Shown piece after piece: positions 26,360-37,878 of a stretch of DNA of 64,000 nt (the first letter of the stretch is position 1; each line of letters opens with the position of its first letter). Location: NCBI GenBank assembly GCA_947090765.1, contig OX352322.1, positions 6,565,001 through 6,629,000 on the forward strand. The letters are read 5' to 3'. Position numbers and translations under genes: made by a program. The notes under the pieces are model-generated. The model was not told the DNA's origin. It made no database searches and saw nothing but the letters and a program-made list of their open reading frames with translations. The DNA comes from Pseudomonas sp. MM223. Its GTDB lineage: Bacteria > Pseudomonadota > Gammaproteobacteria > Pseudomonadales > Pseudomonadaceae.

Positions 26360-27850
26360 TCAGTCGAACACGATACCCTGCGCCAGCGGCAGCTCGCGCG
26401 AGTAGTTCACGGTGTTGGTCTGGCGACGCATGTAGCCTTTCCAGGCATCCGAACCCGACTCACGACCACCGCCGGTTTCCTTCTCGCCACCAAACGCACC
26501 GCCGATCTCGGCGCCGCTGGTGCCGATGTTGACGTTGGCGATACCGCAGTCACTGCCCGAAGCACTCTGGAAGCGCTCGGCTTCGCGGATGTCGGTGGTG
26601 AAGATGCACGACGACAGGCCTTGTGGCACTTCGTTGTTCAGGCGCAGGGCCTCTTCGAAGTCGTCGTAAGCCAGCACGTACAGGATCGGGGCGAAGGTTT
26701 CGTGGCGCACCACGTCGCTTTGCGCCGGCATTTCGGCAATGGCAGGCGATACGTAGTAGGCGTTCGGGTACTGGTCGGCCAGCTGACGCTCGCCGCCAAA
26801 CACCTGGCCACCTTCGTCGCGGGCCTTGGCCAGCGCGCCCTGCATGGCGTCGAACGACAGCTTGTCGATCAGCGGGCCCACCAGGTTGTCCTTGCGCGGG
26901 TCGCCGATGCGTACTTTGCCGTAGGCGGCTTTGACGCGAGCAACCACTTCGTCCTTGATCGAGCGGTGCACGATCAGGCGGCGCAGGGTGGTGCAACGCT
27001 GGCCGGCAGTGCCGACAGCCGAGAACAGGATGCCGCGCACGGCCAGGTCCAGGTCGGCGCTCGGCGCCAGGATCATGGCGTTGTTGCCACCCAGTTCGAG
27101 GATGCTGCGGCCGAAGCGGGCCGCCACACGTGGGCCCACTTCACGGCCCATGCGGGTGCTGCCGGTGGCGCTGACCAGCGGTACGCGCGGGTCATCGACC
27201 ATGGCTTCGCCCGCTTCACGGCCGCCGATCACCAGTTGTGCCAGGCCAGCCGGGGCGTCGCCGAAGGCTTTCAGGGCTTTCTCGAACAGTGCCTGGCAGG
27301 CCAGGGCGGTCAGCGGGGTCTTTTCAGACGGCTTCCACACCACCGAGTTACCGGCCACCAGGGCCAGGGCGGTGTTCCAGGCCCAGACGGCGACCGGGAA
27401 GTTGAAGGCGCTGATCACGCCAACCACGCCCAGCGGGTGCCAGGTTTCACGCATGTGGTGGCCCGGGCGCTCGGAGGCGATGGTCAGACCGTACAGCTGG
27501 CGCGACAGGCCAACGGCGAAGTCGCAGATGTCGATCATTTCCTGCACTTCGCCCAGGCCTTCCTGGGTGATCTTGCCGGCTTCGATCGAGACCAGTTCGC
27601 CCAGGTCGGCCTTGTGCTCACGCAGCACTTCGCCGAACAGGCGCACCAGTTCGCCACGGCGCGGGGCCGGCACAGTGCGCCAGGCGTCGAAGGCGCTCTG
27701 GGCCTGATCGATGCGGGCGATGGTCTCGGCCTTGCCGAGCAATTTCACCGAGGCGATCTGGCTGCCGTCGATCGGCGTGTGAACAGGGTAGTCGCCCTGG
27801 GTGTAAGCCTCGGCGGCAACGCCAAGGCGCTCGAGCAATCCAGCAACCAT
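26360..27850 (-). CDS. amaB: L-piperideine-6-carboxylate/aminoadipate-semialdehyde dehydrogenase AmaB
   Basis: A 496-residue NAD-dependent aldehyde dehydrogenase of the ALDH7 type. In P. putida AmaB converts the semialdehyde formed from pipecolate to L-2-aminoadipate. Visible motifs: VVGVISAFNFPVAVWAW and NSVVWKPSEKTPL for cofactor binding, the catalytic Glu in RSILELGGNNAM, the nucleophilic Cys in GTAGQRCTTLRR, and the C-terminal IGGAFGGEKETGGGRESGSD typical of ALDH7. It is divergent from a LysR gene and upstream of amaA. Length and motifs are complete. Confidence 0.92.
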   Translation of the reverse strand: MVAGLLERLGVAAEAYTQGDYPVHTPIDGSQIASVKLLGKAETIARIDQAQSAFDAWRTVPAPRRGELVRLFGEVLREHKADLGELVSIEAGKITQEGLGEVQEMIDICDFAVGLSRQLYGLTIASERPGHHMRETWHPLGVVGVISAFNFPVAVWAWNTALALVAGNSVVWKPSEKTPLTALACQALFEKALKAFGDAPAGLAQLVIGGREAGEAMVDDPRVPLVSATGSTRMGREVGPRVAARFGRSILELGGNNAMILAPSADLDLAVRGILFSAVGTAGQRCTTLRRLIVHRSIKDEVVARVKAAYGKVRIGDPRKDNLVGPLIDKLSFDAMQGALAKARDEGGQVFGGERQLADQYPNAYYVSPAIAEMPAQSDVVRHETFAPILYVLAYDDFEEALRLNNEVPQGLSSCIFTTDIREAERFQSASGSDCGIANVNIGTSGAEIGGAFGGEKETGGGRESGSDAWKGYMRRQTNTVNYSRELPLAQGIVFD

Positions 27851-27945
27851 TTGTGCATCTCCTACATCGGTGATGGGGTGGAAAAATGATGTGGATCAGT
27901 ATTAATCCGATCACATAGGTACAACAAACGACCTTTATTCCGCAT

Positions 27946-27966
27946 ATCATTCCGCCAGGTAATGAT
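27946..27966. promoter_or_regulatory. LysR-type inverted repeat between amaB and its LysR gene
   Basis: ATCATT (27946-27951) and AATGAT (27961-27966) are perfect inverted arms nine bases apart, ~20 bases upstream of the LysR start in the divergent 135-base region with amaB. The position suits an autoregulatory LysR site. Confidence 0.5.
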
Positions 27967-27985
27967 TTGAGCCGCAGAGACCGCT

Positions 27986-28877
27986 ATGTCCAAACGCCTG
28001 GTGCCTTCCATGACCGCCCTGCAGTGCTTTGAAGCTGCAGCCCGCCATTTGAGCTTTACCCGCGCCGCCGAAGAGCTGCACCTGACCCAGAGCGCTGTCA
28101 GCAAGCAGGTGGCGCAGCTTGAAGACATGCTGCGACACCACCTGTTCCTGCGTATCCGCCGCCGCCTGCAACTCACCCCGGCCGGCAGCCTGTACCTGGC
28201 CGAGGTCAACAAGATCCTCACCCAGGTGGATATGTCCAGCCGCTACGTGCTCACCTACGGCGAACAGACCGAGATATTGAAGGTAGCCACTCAACCAAGT
28301 TTTGGCGTGCGCTGGTTAATCCCGCACCTCAAGGGTTTTGGCAAACGCCACACCAACATCCACCTGGACATCCGCAACGAGATGGAGCCGTTCGCCCTGC
28401 TGCAAGGCTCGGCGGATGTGGTGTTTTTTTATGGCCAGGGCACCTGGCCGGGGGCCACCTGCGTGGAGCTGTTCCGCGAAGAAGTGGTGCCGGTGTGCGC
28501 GCCGGAGCCTGCTGGCCGGGCGTAAGTTGGCGGGCGCCGAGGCGCTAACCGACCTGGTGCTGTTGCAAAGCACGTCGCGGCCAGAAGCCTGGCATGAATG
28601 GTTCCTGGAGCAGGACCTGCAGAGCGTCAGTGCCTATCACGGGCCGCGCTTCGATACGTTCTATATGGCGTTGAGCGCCGCGCAGGCCGGGTGCGGGGTA
28701 GCGCTGGTGCCGCGTTACCTGGCGGCGAAGGAGCTGGCGGACGGGAGCCTGGTGGTGCCGTGGAACCATGCGATGCGCAGTGCCGGGGCGCATTACCTGG
28801 CGTATGCCGAGCATGCGGCGGAGGTGCCCAAGGTGCGGGCGTTGGTGGAATGGATTCACGAGCAGCTTAAGGCTTGA
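27986..28877 (+). pseudogene. LysR-type regulator beside amaB, single-base frameshift
   Basis: A GcvA-like LysR regulator. Residues 1-65 form the helix-turn-helix (AARHLSFTRAAEELHLTQSA), followed by the effector domain. An extra base in GAGCCTG at 28505-28511 shifts the frame. If this is read as GAGCTG, the protein continues PVCAPELLAGRKLAG and ends after 296 residues at 28877, a normal LysR length. As written, the first frame stops at 28525 after 179 residues. It is divergent from amaB with a LysR-like palindrome between them, so it probably controls the lysine genes. The break is more likely a sequence error than real decay. Confidence 0.85.
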
Positions 28878-28883
28878 GATTGC

Positions 28884-28980
28884 TCGGGCCGCTTCGCGGC
28901 ACAAGGCCGCTCCTACAAAAAGCAACGCGGCCCCCTGTAGGAGCGGCCTTGTGCCGCGAATGGGCTGCAAAGCAGCCCCA
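28884..28980. repeat. Inverted pair of AGGAGCGGCC-type repeats
   Basis: Two facing copies between the LysR gene and hglS. The left arm is shortened. Confidence 0.82.
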
Positions 28981-29093
28981 ATGGCCCTTAAGGTCGATCA
29001 AAAAAGGAATGACACACTCACTTTTTTTCGCTTGTGAGCCAAGTGCATTCCCAGCTTTCATGTAAGCGTCCGAACCCAACCAGGAAGCTAGCG

Positions 29094-30487
29094 ATGCCCG
29101 CCCACGATTTCGTCAGCCCAGACAGCATCCGCGCGCAGTTCTCTGCCGCCATGTCGCTCATGTACAAACAGGAAGTGCCGCTGTACGGCACGTTGCTGGA
29201 GCTGGTGAGCGAAATCAACCAGCAGGTCATGGCCCAGCAGCCCCAGGTTGCCGAGGCCCTGCGCTGGACCGGCGAAATCGAGCGCCTGGACCACGAGCGC
29301 CACGGCGCCATCCGGGTAGGCACCGCCGAAGAACTGGCCACCATCGCCCGCCTGTTCGCCGTCATGGGCATGCAGCCAGTCGGCTACTACGACCTCGTTT
29401 CGCCGGCGTGCCGGTGCATTCCACGGCTTTCCGCGCGGTGCAGGAGCAGTCGCTGCACGTCAGCCCGTTCCGTGTGTTCACCTCGCTGCTGCGCCTGGAG
29501 CTGATCGACAATCCGCAACTGCGTGAGCTGGCCCAAAGCATCCTGGCCAAGCGCCAGATCTTCACCGCCCGCGCCCTCGAACTGATCGCCCAGTGCGAGC
29601 GCGACGGCGGCCTGAACGCTGAGGATGCCGAAGCATTCGTGCAGGAAGCGCTGCACACCTTCCGCTGGCACCACAACGCCACCGTTACCGCCGAGCAGTA
29701 CCAGCAACTGCACGACCAGCACCGCCTGATTGCCGATGTGGTGGCCTTCAAGGGCCCGCACATCAACCACTTGACCCCACGCACCCTGGACATCGATGCG
29801 ATCCAGCTCGGCATGCCGGCCAAGGGCATTCCACCGAAGGCCGTGGTCGAAGGCCCACCCACCCGCCGCCACCCTATCCTGCTGCGCCAGACCAGCTTCA
29901 AGGCCTTGCAGGAAAAGGTCGCGTTCAGCGACCAGCAAGGTAGCGAAGGCAGCCACACCGCGCGCTTTGGCGAAATCGAGCAACGTGGCGCGGCCCTGAC
30001 GCCGAAAGGTCGCCAACTGTACGACAAGCTGCTCGACGCCACCCGCGCCGCCCTGGGTGGCGCACCGGCCGAAGCCAATGCCGAGCGCTACATGGCATTG
30101 TTGAAAGATACCTTTGCCGAATTCCCGGACGACCTGGCGCAGATGCGTGAACAGGGCCTGGCGTACTTCCGCTACTTCGCCACTGAAAAAGGCCTGGCCG
30201 CGCGCGACCAGGAAGGCCGCCCTACCACCCTGCAAGGGCTGATCGACGCAGGCCATGTGCATTACGAAGCGCTGGTGTACGAGGACTTCCTGCCCGTGAG
30301 CGCCGCGGGGATCTTCCAGTCCAACCTGGGCGACGATGCACAGGCCGAGTACGGCAGTAATGCCAACCGCGATGCGTTCGAAGCGGCGCTGGGGTTGCAG
30401 GTGCAAGATGAGCTGGCCCTGTATGCGCAAAGCGAGCGCCGCTCGCTGCAGGCCTGTGCACACGCGTTGAACCTGGGTTCGATGTAA
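29094..30487 (+). pseudogene. hglS: 2-oxoadipate dioxygenase/decarboxylase HglS, single-base frameshift
   Basis: HglS (DUF1338) is an Fe(II) enzyme that converts 2-oxoadipate to D-2-hydroxyglutarate in the P. putida D-lysine pathway. The ATG at 29094 is preceded by AGGAAG. Residues 1-102 are in one frame (MSLMYKQEVPLYGTLLELVS; metal ligand His70 in DHERHGAIRVGT). A base is missing at ~29397-29400. The rest continues in another frame (GVPVHSTAFRAV ... GPHINHLTPRTLDID ... YEALVYEDFLPVSAAGIFQS) to 30487. Repair gives 464 residues, the expected length. The damaged spot encodes DLSSAG in relatives, which fits CAGCTC, the complement of GAGCTG, although substitutions are also needed. Confidence 0.88.
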
Positions 30488-30493
30488 GGCTTT

Positions 30494-30527
30494 CCGGCCT
30501 CTTCGCGGGCTCGCCCGCGAAGAGGCC
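30494..30527. repeat. Classic P. putida REP palindrome
   Basis: GGCCTCTTCGCGGGC and GCCCGCGAAGAGGCC form a perfect hairpin immediately after hglS, between it and the converging LysR gene. Confidence 0.85.
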
Positions 30528-30538
30528 AGCACAGGCAA

Positions 30539-31465
30539 TCAGAGAGGCGGCAGGATTTCCACATCCGGCAAATCCATCGCCGCCACCTCGTCTGCCAGAA
30601 AATCACTCAAGCGCCGTAAACGCTCGCCACCCGGCCGGGTACGTGGCCATACCAGGTAGTAGTCCATCCCGCTGGGCACTGCTGTCGGCCAAGGCAGGCT
30701 CAACCGCCCCTGCGCCACATCTTCGGCCACCATCAGCAGATCGCCCATGGAAATCCCGTAGCCCCGCGCAGCGGCAATCATGCCCAGCTCCAGGGTGTCG
30801 AACACCTGCCCGCCCTTGAGCGACACCTTGTCGCCAAGCCCCATGCGCTCCAGCCATTCCCGCCAGTCACGCTTGTCCACCGTGGGGTGCAGCAGTTCGA
30901 TAGAGGCCAGCCGGCACACGTCCCAGGGCTCTTCGTCGAGCAGGTCCGGCGCACCGACCGGGATCAGCAACTCCGGGAACAGCTTGCGCACCTCCCACTC
31001 CGCCGGGAACACGCCATCACTGAGCAGCACCGCACAATCGAACGGCTCCTGGTTGAAGTCCACATGGTCGACGTCCATCCAGGCGCTGGTCAGTTGCACT
31101 TCGTTACCCGGCTGCAGGTGCCGAAAACGGCTCAGGCACGCCAGCAACCAGCGCATGGTCAAGGTGGACGGGGCTTTCATACGCAGGATGTCATCTTCGC
31201 CGCGCAAGTTATCGCAGGCCCGCTCCAGCGCCGCAAAGCCTTCGCGCACCCCCGGCAACAGCACCCGCGCCGCTTCGGTCAATTGCAGGCTGCGGCCACT
31301 GCGTACGAACAGGCGGCAGGCGAAGTGCTGTTCCAGCGTGCGGATATGCCGGCTGACAGCACTTTGGGTAATCGACAGCTCTTCGCCGGCACGTGTGAAG
31401 GAGCAATGCCGTGCAGCCGCTTCGAATGCGCGCAGGGCATACAACGGAGGAAGCTGTCTGGACAT
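30539..31465 (-). CDS. LysR family transcriptional regulator (GcvA-like)
   Basis: A 308-residue LysR regulator of the GcvA branch. The N-terminal helix-turn-helix is LRAFEAAARHCSFTRAGEEL, then ITQSAVSRHIRTLEQHFACR. The effector domain includes STLTMRWLLACLSRFRHLQPG and YGISMGDLLMVAEDVAQG. The ATG at 31465 (MSRQLPPLYAL) gives the standard start; an ATG 18 codons upstream is in the divergent promoter region. It is convergent with hglS and divergent from the MATE pump gene, which is its most likely target. Effector unknown. Confidence 0.87.
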   Translation of the reverse strand: MSRQLPPLYALRAFEAAARHCSFTRAGEELSITQSAVSRHIRTLEQHFACRLFVRSGRSLQLTEAARVLLPGVREGFAALERACDNLRGEDDILRMKAPSTLTMRWLLACLSRFRHLQPGNEVQLTSAWMDVDHVDFNQEPFDCAVLLSDGVFPAEWEVRKLFPELLIPVGAPDLLDEEPWDVCRLASIELLHPTVDKRDWREWLERMGLGDKVSLKGGQVFDTLELGMIAAARGYGISMGDLLMVAEDVAQGRLSLPWPTAVPSGMDYYLVWPRTRPGGERLRRLSDFLADEVAAMDLPDVEILPPL

Positions 31466-31622
31466 GAGGCACCTGCCATACGGGACTGTGGAGCGAATCA
31501 CCAGAAAGCATATATACATGAGTCAGACTCATGCCAATGATCGCTTTTATCCTTTTGTGCAAAGTTGACCAAAGCCTCAGAATCGCGCTTCGTTGTTTTC
31601 TCCAGGAAAAAGGACCACCCCC

Positions 31623-33011
31623 ATGCATGTCGCGCCCACCACAGAACTCAAGGCTTTGCTGCGCCTGGCCGGGCCGCTGATCGCCTCGCAGTTGGCGCAC
31701 ATGCTGATGGTGCTGACCGACACCCTGATGATGGCCCGTATCAGCCCGCAGGCGCTGGCCGGCGGCGGCCTGGGTGCAGCAAGCTATTCGTTCGTGTCGA
31801 TTTTTTGCCTGGGCGTGATCGCTACGGTCGGCACCCTGGTGGCGATCCGCAAGGGCGCCAACGACATCGAAGGTGCCACCCGCCTGGCACAGAACGGCCT
31901 GTGGCTGGCCTGGGGCCTGGCACTGTTCGCCGCGCTGGCGCTGTGGAACCTGGAGCCTGTTCTACTGATGTTTGGCCAGCAACCGGAAAACGTGGCCTCT
32001 GCCAGCGAATTCCTTACCCTGCTGCCACTGGCGTTGCCCAGCTACCTGACCTTCATGGCCTTGCGTGGTTTTACCAGCGCCCTTGGCCGCTCGACCCCGG
32101 TGATGGTGATCAGTGTGGTCGGCACGGTGCTCAACTACCTGTTCAACGTGGCGTTGATCGAAGGCATGTTCGGCCTGCCAAAACTGGGCCTGATGGGCAT
32201 TGGCCTGGTCACCGCAGTGGTATCGATGGGCATGGCCATCGCCCTTGCCTTGTACATCCGCTGGCATTCGGCCTATGCCGCCTACCCGCTGCGCAAGGGC
32301 CTGTCGCGCCCGTCGCTGCCGGCCCTGCGCGAGCTGTGGCGGCTGGGCCTGCCGATTGGCGGCACCTACATGGTGGAAGTGGGCCTGTTCGCCTTTGCTG
32401 CGCTGTGCATGGGCGTACTGGGCAGCACCGAATTGGCGGCGCACCAGATCGCCCTGCAGATCGTGTCCACGGCGTTCATGGTGCCGACGGGCTTGTCCTA
32501 TGCGGTGACCATGCGCGTGGGTTTGTACTACGGCGCCGGCAACCTGCTGGCGGCGCGCAGCGCCGGGCGCGTGGGTATCGGGTTCGGGGCAATGATCATG
32601 TTTGCCTTCGCCGCCCTGTTCCTGCTGCTGCCCGAAGCACTGGTGGGGCTGTTTATCGACCGTAACGACCCGGGCTTTGCCGCGATCTTCCAGGTGGCCG
32701 TGCAGTTGTTGATGGTGGCGGCGTGGTTCGAGCTGTTCGACGGCATGCAGACGATTGCCATGGGCTCGATCCGTGGGCTGAAGGATGCCAAGACCACCTT
32801 CCTGATCGGGCTGGTGTGCTACTGGCTGGTGGGGGCGCCGAGCGCCTGGTTGTTCACCTTTACCCTGGGCGGCGGTGCGGTGGGGATCTGGTGGGGGCTG
32901 GCGCTGGGGCTGGCATGCGCGGCGGTGGCGCTGACCTTTGGCTTTGAGTGGCGGATGAAGCGGTTGTTGAAAAAGGCAGGGGTGCCTGGCGGGTCTGCGG
33001 TGCCTGTTTGA
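31623..33011 (+). CDS. MATE family multidrug efflux transporter
   Basis: A 462-residue inner-membrane antiporter with twelve predicted helices in two six-helix halves, related to NorM/PmpM. Family blocks include LAGPLIASQLAHMLMVLTDT at the start, ALRGFTSALGRSTPVM, LGLPIGGTYMVEVGLFAFAA at the start of the second half, and MQTIAMGSIRGLKDAKT. MATE pumps exchange cationic compounds for Na+ or H+. The ATG at 31623 follows a GGAAAAAGGA stretch. It is divergent from a LysR gene. The lysine context may be coincidental. Confidence 0.9.
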   Translation: MHVAPTTELKALLRLAGPLIASQLAHMLMVLTDTLMMARISPQALAGGGLGAASYSFVSIFCLGVIATVGTLVAIRKGANDIEGATRLAQNGLWLAWGLALFAALALWNLEPVLLMFGQQPENVASASEFLTLLPLALPSYLTFMALRGFTSALGRSTPVMVISVVGTVLNYLFNVALIEGMFGLPKLGLMGIGLVTAVVSMGMAIALALYIRWHSAYAAYPLRKGLSRPSLPALRELWRLGLPIGGTYMVEVGLFAFAALCMGVLGSTELAAHQIALQIVSTAFMVPTGLSYAVTMRVGLYYGAGNLLAARSAGRVGIGFGAMIMFAFAALFLLLPEALVGLFIDRNDPGFAAIFQVAVQLLMVAAWFELFDGMQTIAMGSIRGLKDAKTTFLIGLVCYWLVGAPSAWLFTFTLGGGAVGIWWGLALGLACAAVALTFGFEWRMKRLLKKAGVPGGSAVPV

Positions 33012-33015
33012 TTGT

Positions 33016-33139
33016 TGGGGCTGCTTTGCAGCCCTATCGCGGCACAAGGCCGCTCCTACAAGGGACCGCGACAGCCCTTGGTCATGCGGTCCCCTGTAGG
33101 AGCGGCCTTGTGCCGCGAAAGGAGGGCAAAGCCCTCCCC
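33016..33139. repeat. Inverted pair of AGGAGCGGCC-type repeats
   Basis: Two facing copies between the converging MATE and GGDEF/EAL genes. The outer ends are GGGGCTGCTTTGCAGCCC and GAGGGCAAAGCCCTC hairpins. Confidence 0.85.
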
Positions 33140-33146
33140 TGCTATC

Positions 33147-34811
33147 TCAAAGGCTAACCAGCTTTGGCCTGCTGCAATCCAGGAGAAACTCGATCAACTC
33201 CCCCACCGGCAGCGGCTTGCTGACCAAAAAGCCCTGCACCTGGTCACAACCAAACCCACGCAACAACGCCAACTGCTCTTCGCTCTCCACCCCCTCGGCT
33301 ACCACTTCGAGGTTGAGGTTGTGCGCCAGGTTGATCATGGCGTGCACCAGCTTGCGGTTCTCCTCGCGCATTTCCATTCCAGCAACAAAGCTGCGGTCCA
33401 CCTTGAGCAAGGTGATCGGCAAGCTGTTGAGATGCACGAACGAAGAAAACCCAGTGCCGAAATCGTCGAGCGAAAAGCGCACACCCAGGCGGCCGAGGGC
33501 GTCCATGGTCTGGCGCACCAGCTCGTTGCGGCGCATCACTGCCGTTTCGGTCAGTTCAAACTCCAGCCAGCGGGCGTCCACACCGTGCTCAAGGATCAGG
33601 CGACTCAGGGTGGCCAGCAGCTGGCTGTCCTGAAACTGGCGGAAGCTCAGGTTGACCGCCATGTGCAGCGGCTCCAGACCGCGCTCGCACAGCGCCTGCA
33701 TATCGCGCAGGGCGCGGGAGATCACCCAGTAGCCCAAGGGCACGATCAGGCCGCTCTGTTCGGCCAGGGGCACGAATTCGCTGGGCGGTAACAGCCCGCG
33801 CTCGGCATGGCGCCAGCGCACCAGCGCCTCCAGGCCGACGATGCGCCCGTCCGCCAGGTCGAGCCGCGGCTGATAGTGCAGCTCCAGCTCGTCACGGCGC
33901 AGCGCACGGCGCAGTTCGCTTTCCAGGTCGGCAAGGCTGCGGGCGTTGCGATTGATACGTTCATTGAACACATGGAAGGTACAGCCCTGGCTGCCCTTGG
34001 CCTGGCGCATGGCAATGTGCGCATGCCACATCAACGGGTCGGCACCGCTCTGCGCGCGGGCATGGGCCAAGCCCAGGCTGCAACCCAGCAGCAGGCTTTC
34101 GCCGTCGATCCAGTAGGGTTCGGCCAAGGCCTCGACGATGCGTTCGGCAATCCATTCGGCACGGTTGGCGTCGCGGCGGGTGTCGATCAGCAGGGCGAAT
34201 TCGTCGCTACCCAGTCGCGCCAGCTGGTCGCCGGCCTCCAACTGGTTTTGCAGCCGCGCCACCACTTGCAGGATCAGGCGGTCGCCGCTCTGGTGGCCAA
34301 GCGCATCGTTGACGTGGCGGAAGTTGTCCAGGTCCAGGTGGCCCAAGGCAATGCCACGGCCCTCGTTCTCGGCCAGACGCGCGGTCAGCAAGGCCTGGAA
34401 GCCCTGGCGGTTGGCGATGCCGGTCAATGGGTCCTGTTCGGCCAGGCGCTGCAAGGTGGCCACCAGCACCCCACGTTCGCGTACATGGCGCAGCGAGCGG
34501 CGCAAGGTATCGGCATTGAGCTGGTCACGTACCAGCCAGTCGCTGACGGCGCTGGGTGCCACCTCGGGCTCGTGGTCGAGCAGCAGGATAGTGGGCAGCT
34601 CGCAACGCCCGGGCACCGGCTGCAGGGCCGGGGTTGCCAGCACAACAGCTTGGCGATCATGGCTGAAAAGGCTGTCGACCGCCTCCCAGTTTGGGGCGGT
34701 CAGCAGCACGGCACTGCCCCTCAGGGCAGGCATGCACGCGTGCAACATGGCGGCCCATTCCGGCTCATCAGCCAACAGCAGCAAACGCAAAGGTTCGACA
34801 GGCGTGGACAA
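33147..34811 (-). CDS. GGDEF-EAL c-di-GMP phosphodiesterase
   Basis: A 554-residue cytoplasmic protein. Residues ~1-120 form a diverged receiver-like domain without clear phospho-Asp. Residues ~125-285 form a GGDEF domain whose signature reads RLGSDEF, not GGDEF. Residues ~300-545 form an EAL domain with intact EALVRWRH, NLSFRQF, ELTETAVM, DDFGTGFSS and KVDRSFV motifs. The degenerate cyclase and complete EAL point to phosphodiesterase activity. It occupies the position of P. aeruginosa PA5295 (ProE), next to rep. A Fur-like palindrome lies 60 bases upstream of the start. Confidence 0.85.
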   Translation of the reverse strand: MSTPVEPLRLLLLADEPEWAAMLHACMPALRGSAVLLTAPNWEAVDSLFSHDRQAVVLATPALQPVPGRCELPTILLLDHEPEVAPSAVSDWLVRDQLNADTLRRSLRHVRERGVLVATLQRLAEQDPLTGIANRQGFQALLTARLAENEGRGIALGHLDLDNFRHVNDALGHQSGDRLILQVVARLQNQLEAGDQLARLGSDEFALLIDTRRDANRAEWIAERIVEALAEPYWIDGESLLLGCSLGLAHARAQSGADPLMWHAHIAMRQAKGSQGCTFHVFNERINRNARSLADLESELRRALRRDELELHYQPRLDLADGRIVGLEALVRWRHAERGLLPPSEFVPLAEQSGLIVPLGYWVISRALRDMQALCERGLEPLHMAVNLSFRQFQDSQLLATLSRLILEHGVDARWLEFELTETAVMRRNELVRQTMDALGRLGVRFSLDDFGTGFSSFVHLNSLPITLLKVDRSFVAGMEMREENRKLVHAMINLAHNLNLEVVAEGVESEEQLALLRGFGCDQVQGFLVSKPLPVGELIEFLLDCSRPKLVSL

Positions 34812-34870
34812 GCGGACTCCTTAGGGCTTCACGGTGCAACGGTAACTGGCAGGTATGCTACTGCATTTAA

Positions 34871-34885
34871 TGAAAATGATTTTCA
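34871..34885. promoter_or_regulatory. Fur-box-like palindrome
   Basis: TGAAAATGATTTTCA is a perfect 7-1-7 palindrome that follows the classic Fur half-site arrangement TGATAAT-N-ATTATCA with only A/T exchanges. It lies 60 bases upstream of the GGDEF-EAL start and 220 bases upstream of rep, in an AT-rich stretch that looks like a promoter. Confidence 0.55.
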
Positions 34886-34987
34886 CTTTTATACATGTTT
34901 TTACGGGCGTAGCATCCCGACGTATTTTGTCGTGCATCCTGCGCGAAACGAGCCAAACCGGCAAATATGATTTTTTCAGCTACTAGC

Positions 34988-35038
34988 ATTAGTGGCACTA
35001 ATAATGAGGCGGACAAAAGTCTGACTCAGACGTCAGAC
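34988..35038. promoter_or_regulatory. Two palindromes upstream of rep
   Basis: ATTAGTG-G-CACTAAT (34988-35002) and GTCTGAC-N6-GTCAGAC (35019-35038) are perfect inverted repeats in the leader of rep. Each could be a regulator site. No known motif was recognised. Confidence 0.4.
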
Positions 35039-35107
35039 GGTCGCGCCACAACTGCCCCATGCCTGTTAGAATGCGCGGCTATTTTCTGGCGACCCCCGGT
35101 TTCTAGC

Positions 35108-37754
<2,647 letters not shown>

Positions 37755-37760
37755 GCCTGT

Positions 37761-37868
37761 ACCGGCCCCATCGCCGGCAAGCCAGCTCCCACAGGTACTA
37801 CACAAGGCTCGGCCCCTGTGAAATTCCTGTGGGAGCTGGCTTGCCGGCGATGGGCTGCAAAGCAGCCC
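37761..37868. repeat. Inverted pair of TGGGAGCTGGCTTGCCGGCG-type repeats
   Basis: Paired arms of the second family between converging xpt and acetyl-CoA hydrolase genes. The right end carries a GGGCTGCAAAGCAGCCC hairpin that is usual in the first family, so this is a hybrid unit. Confidence 0.82.
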
Positions 37869-37878
37869 CCGACGATCT

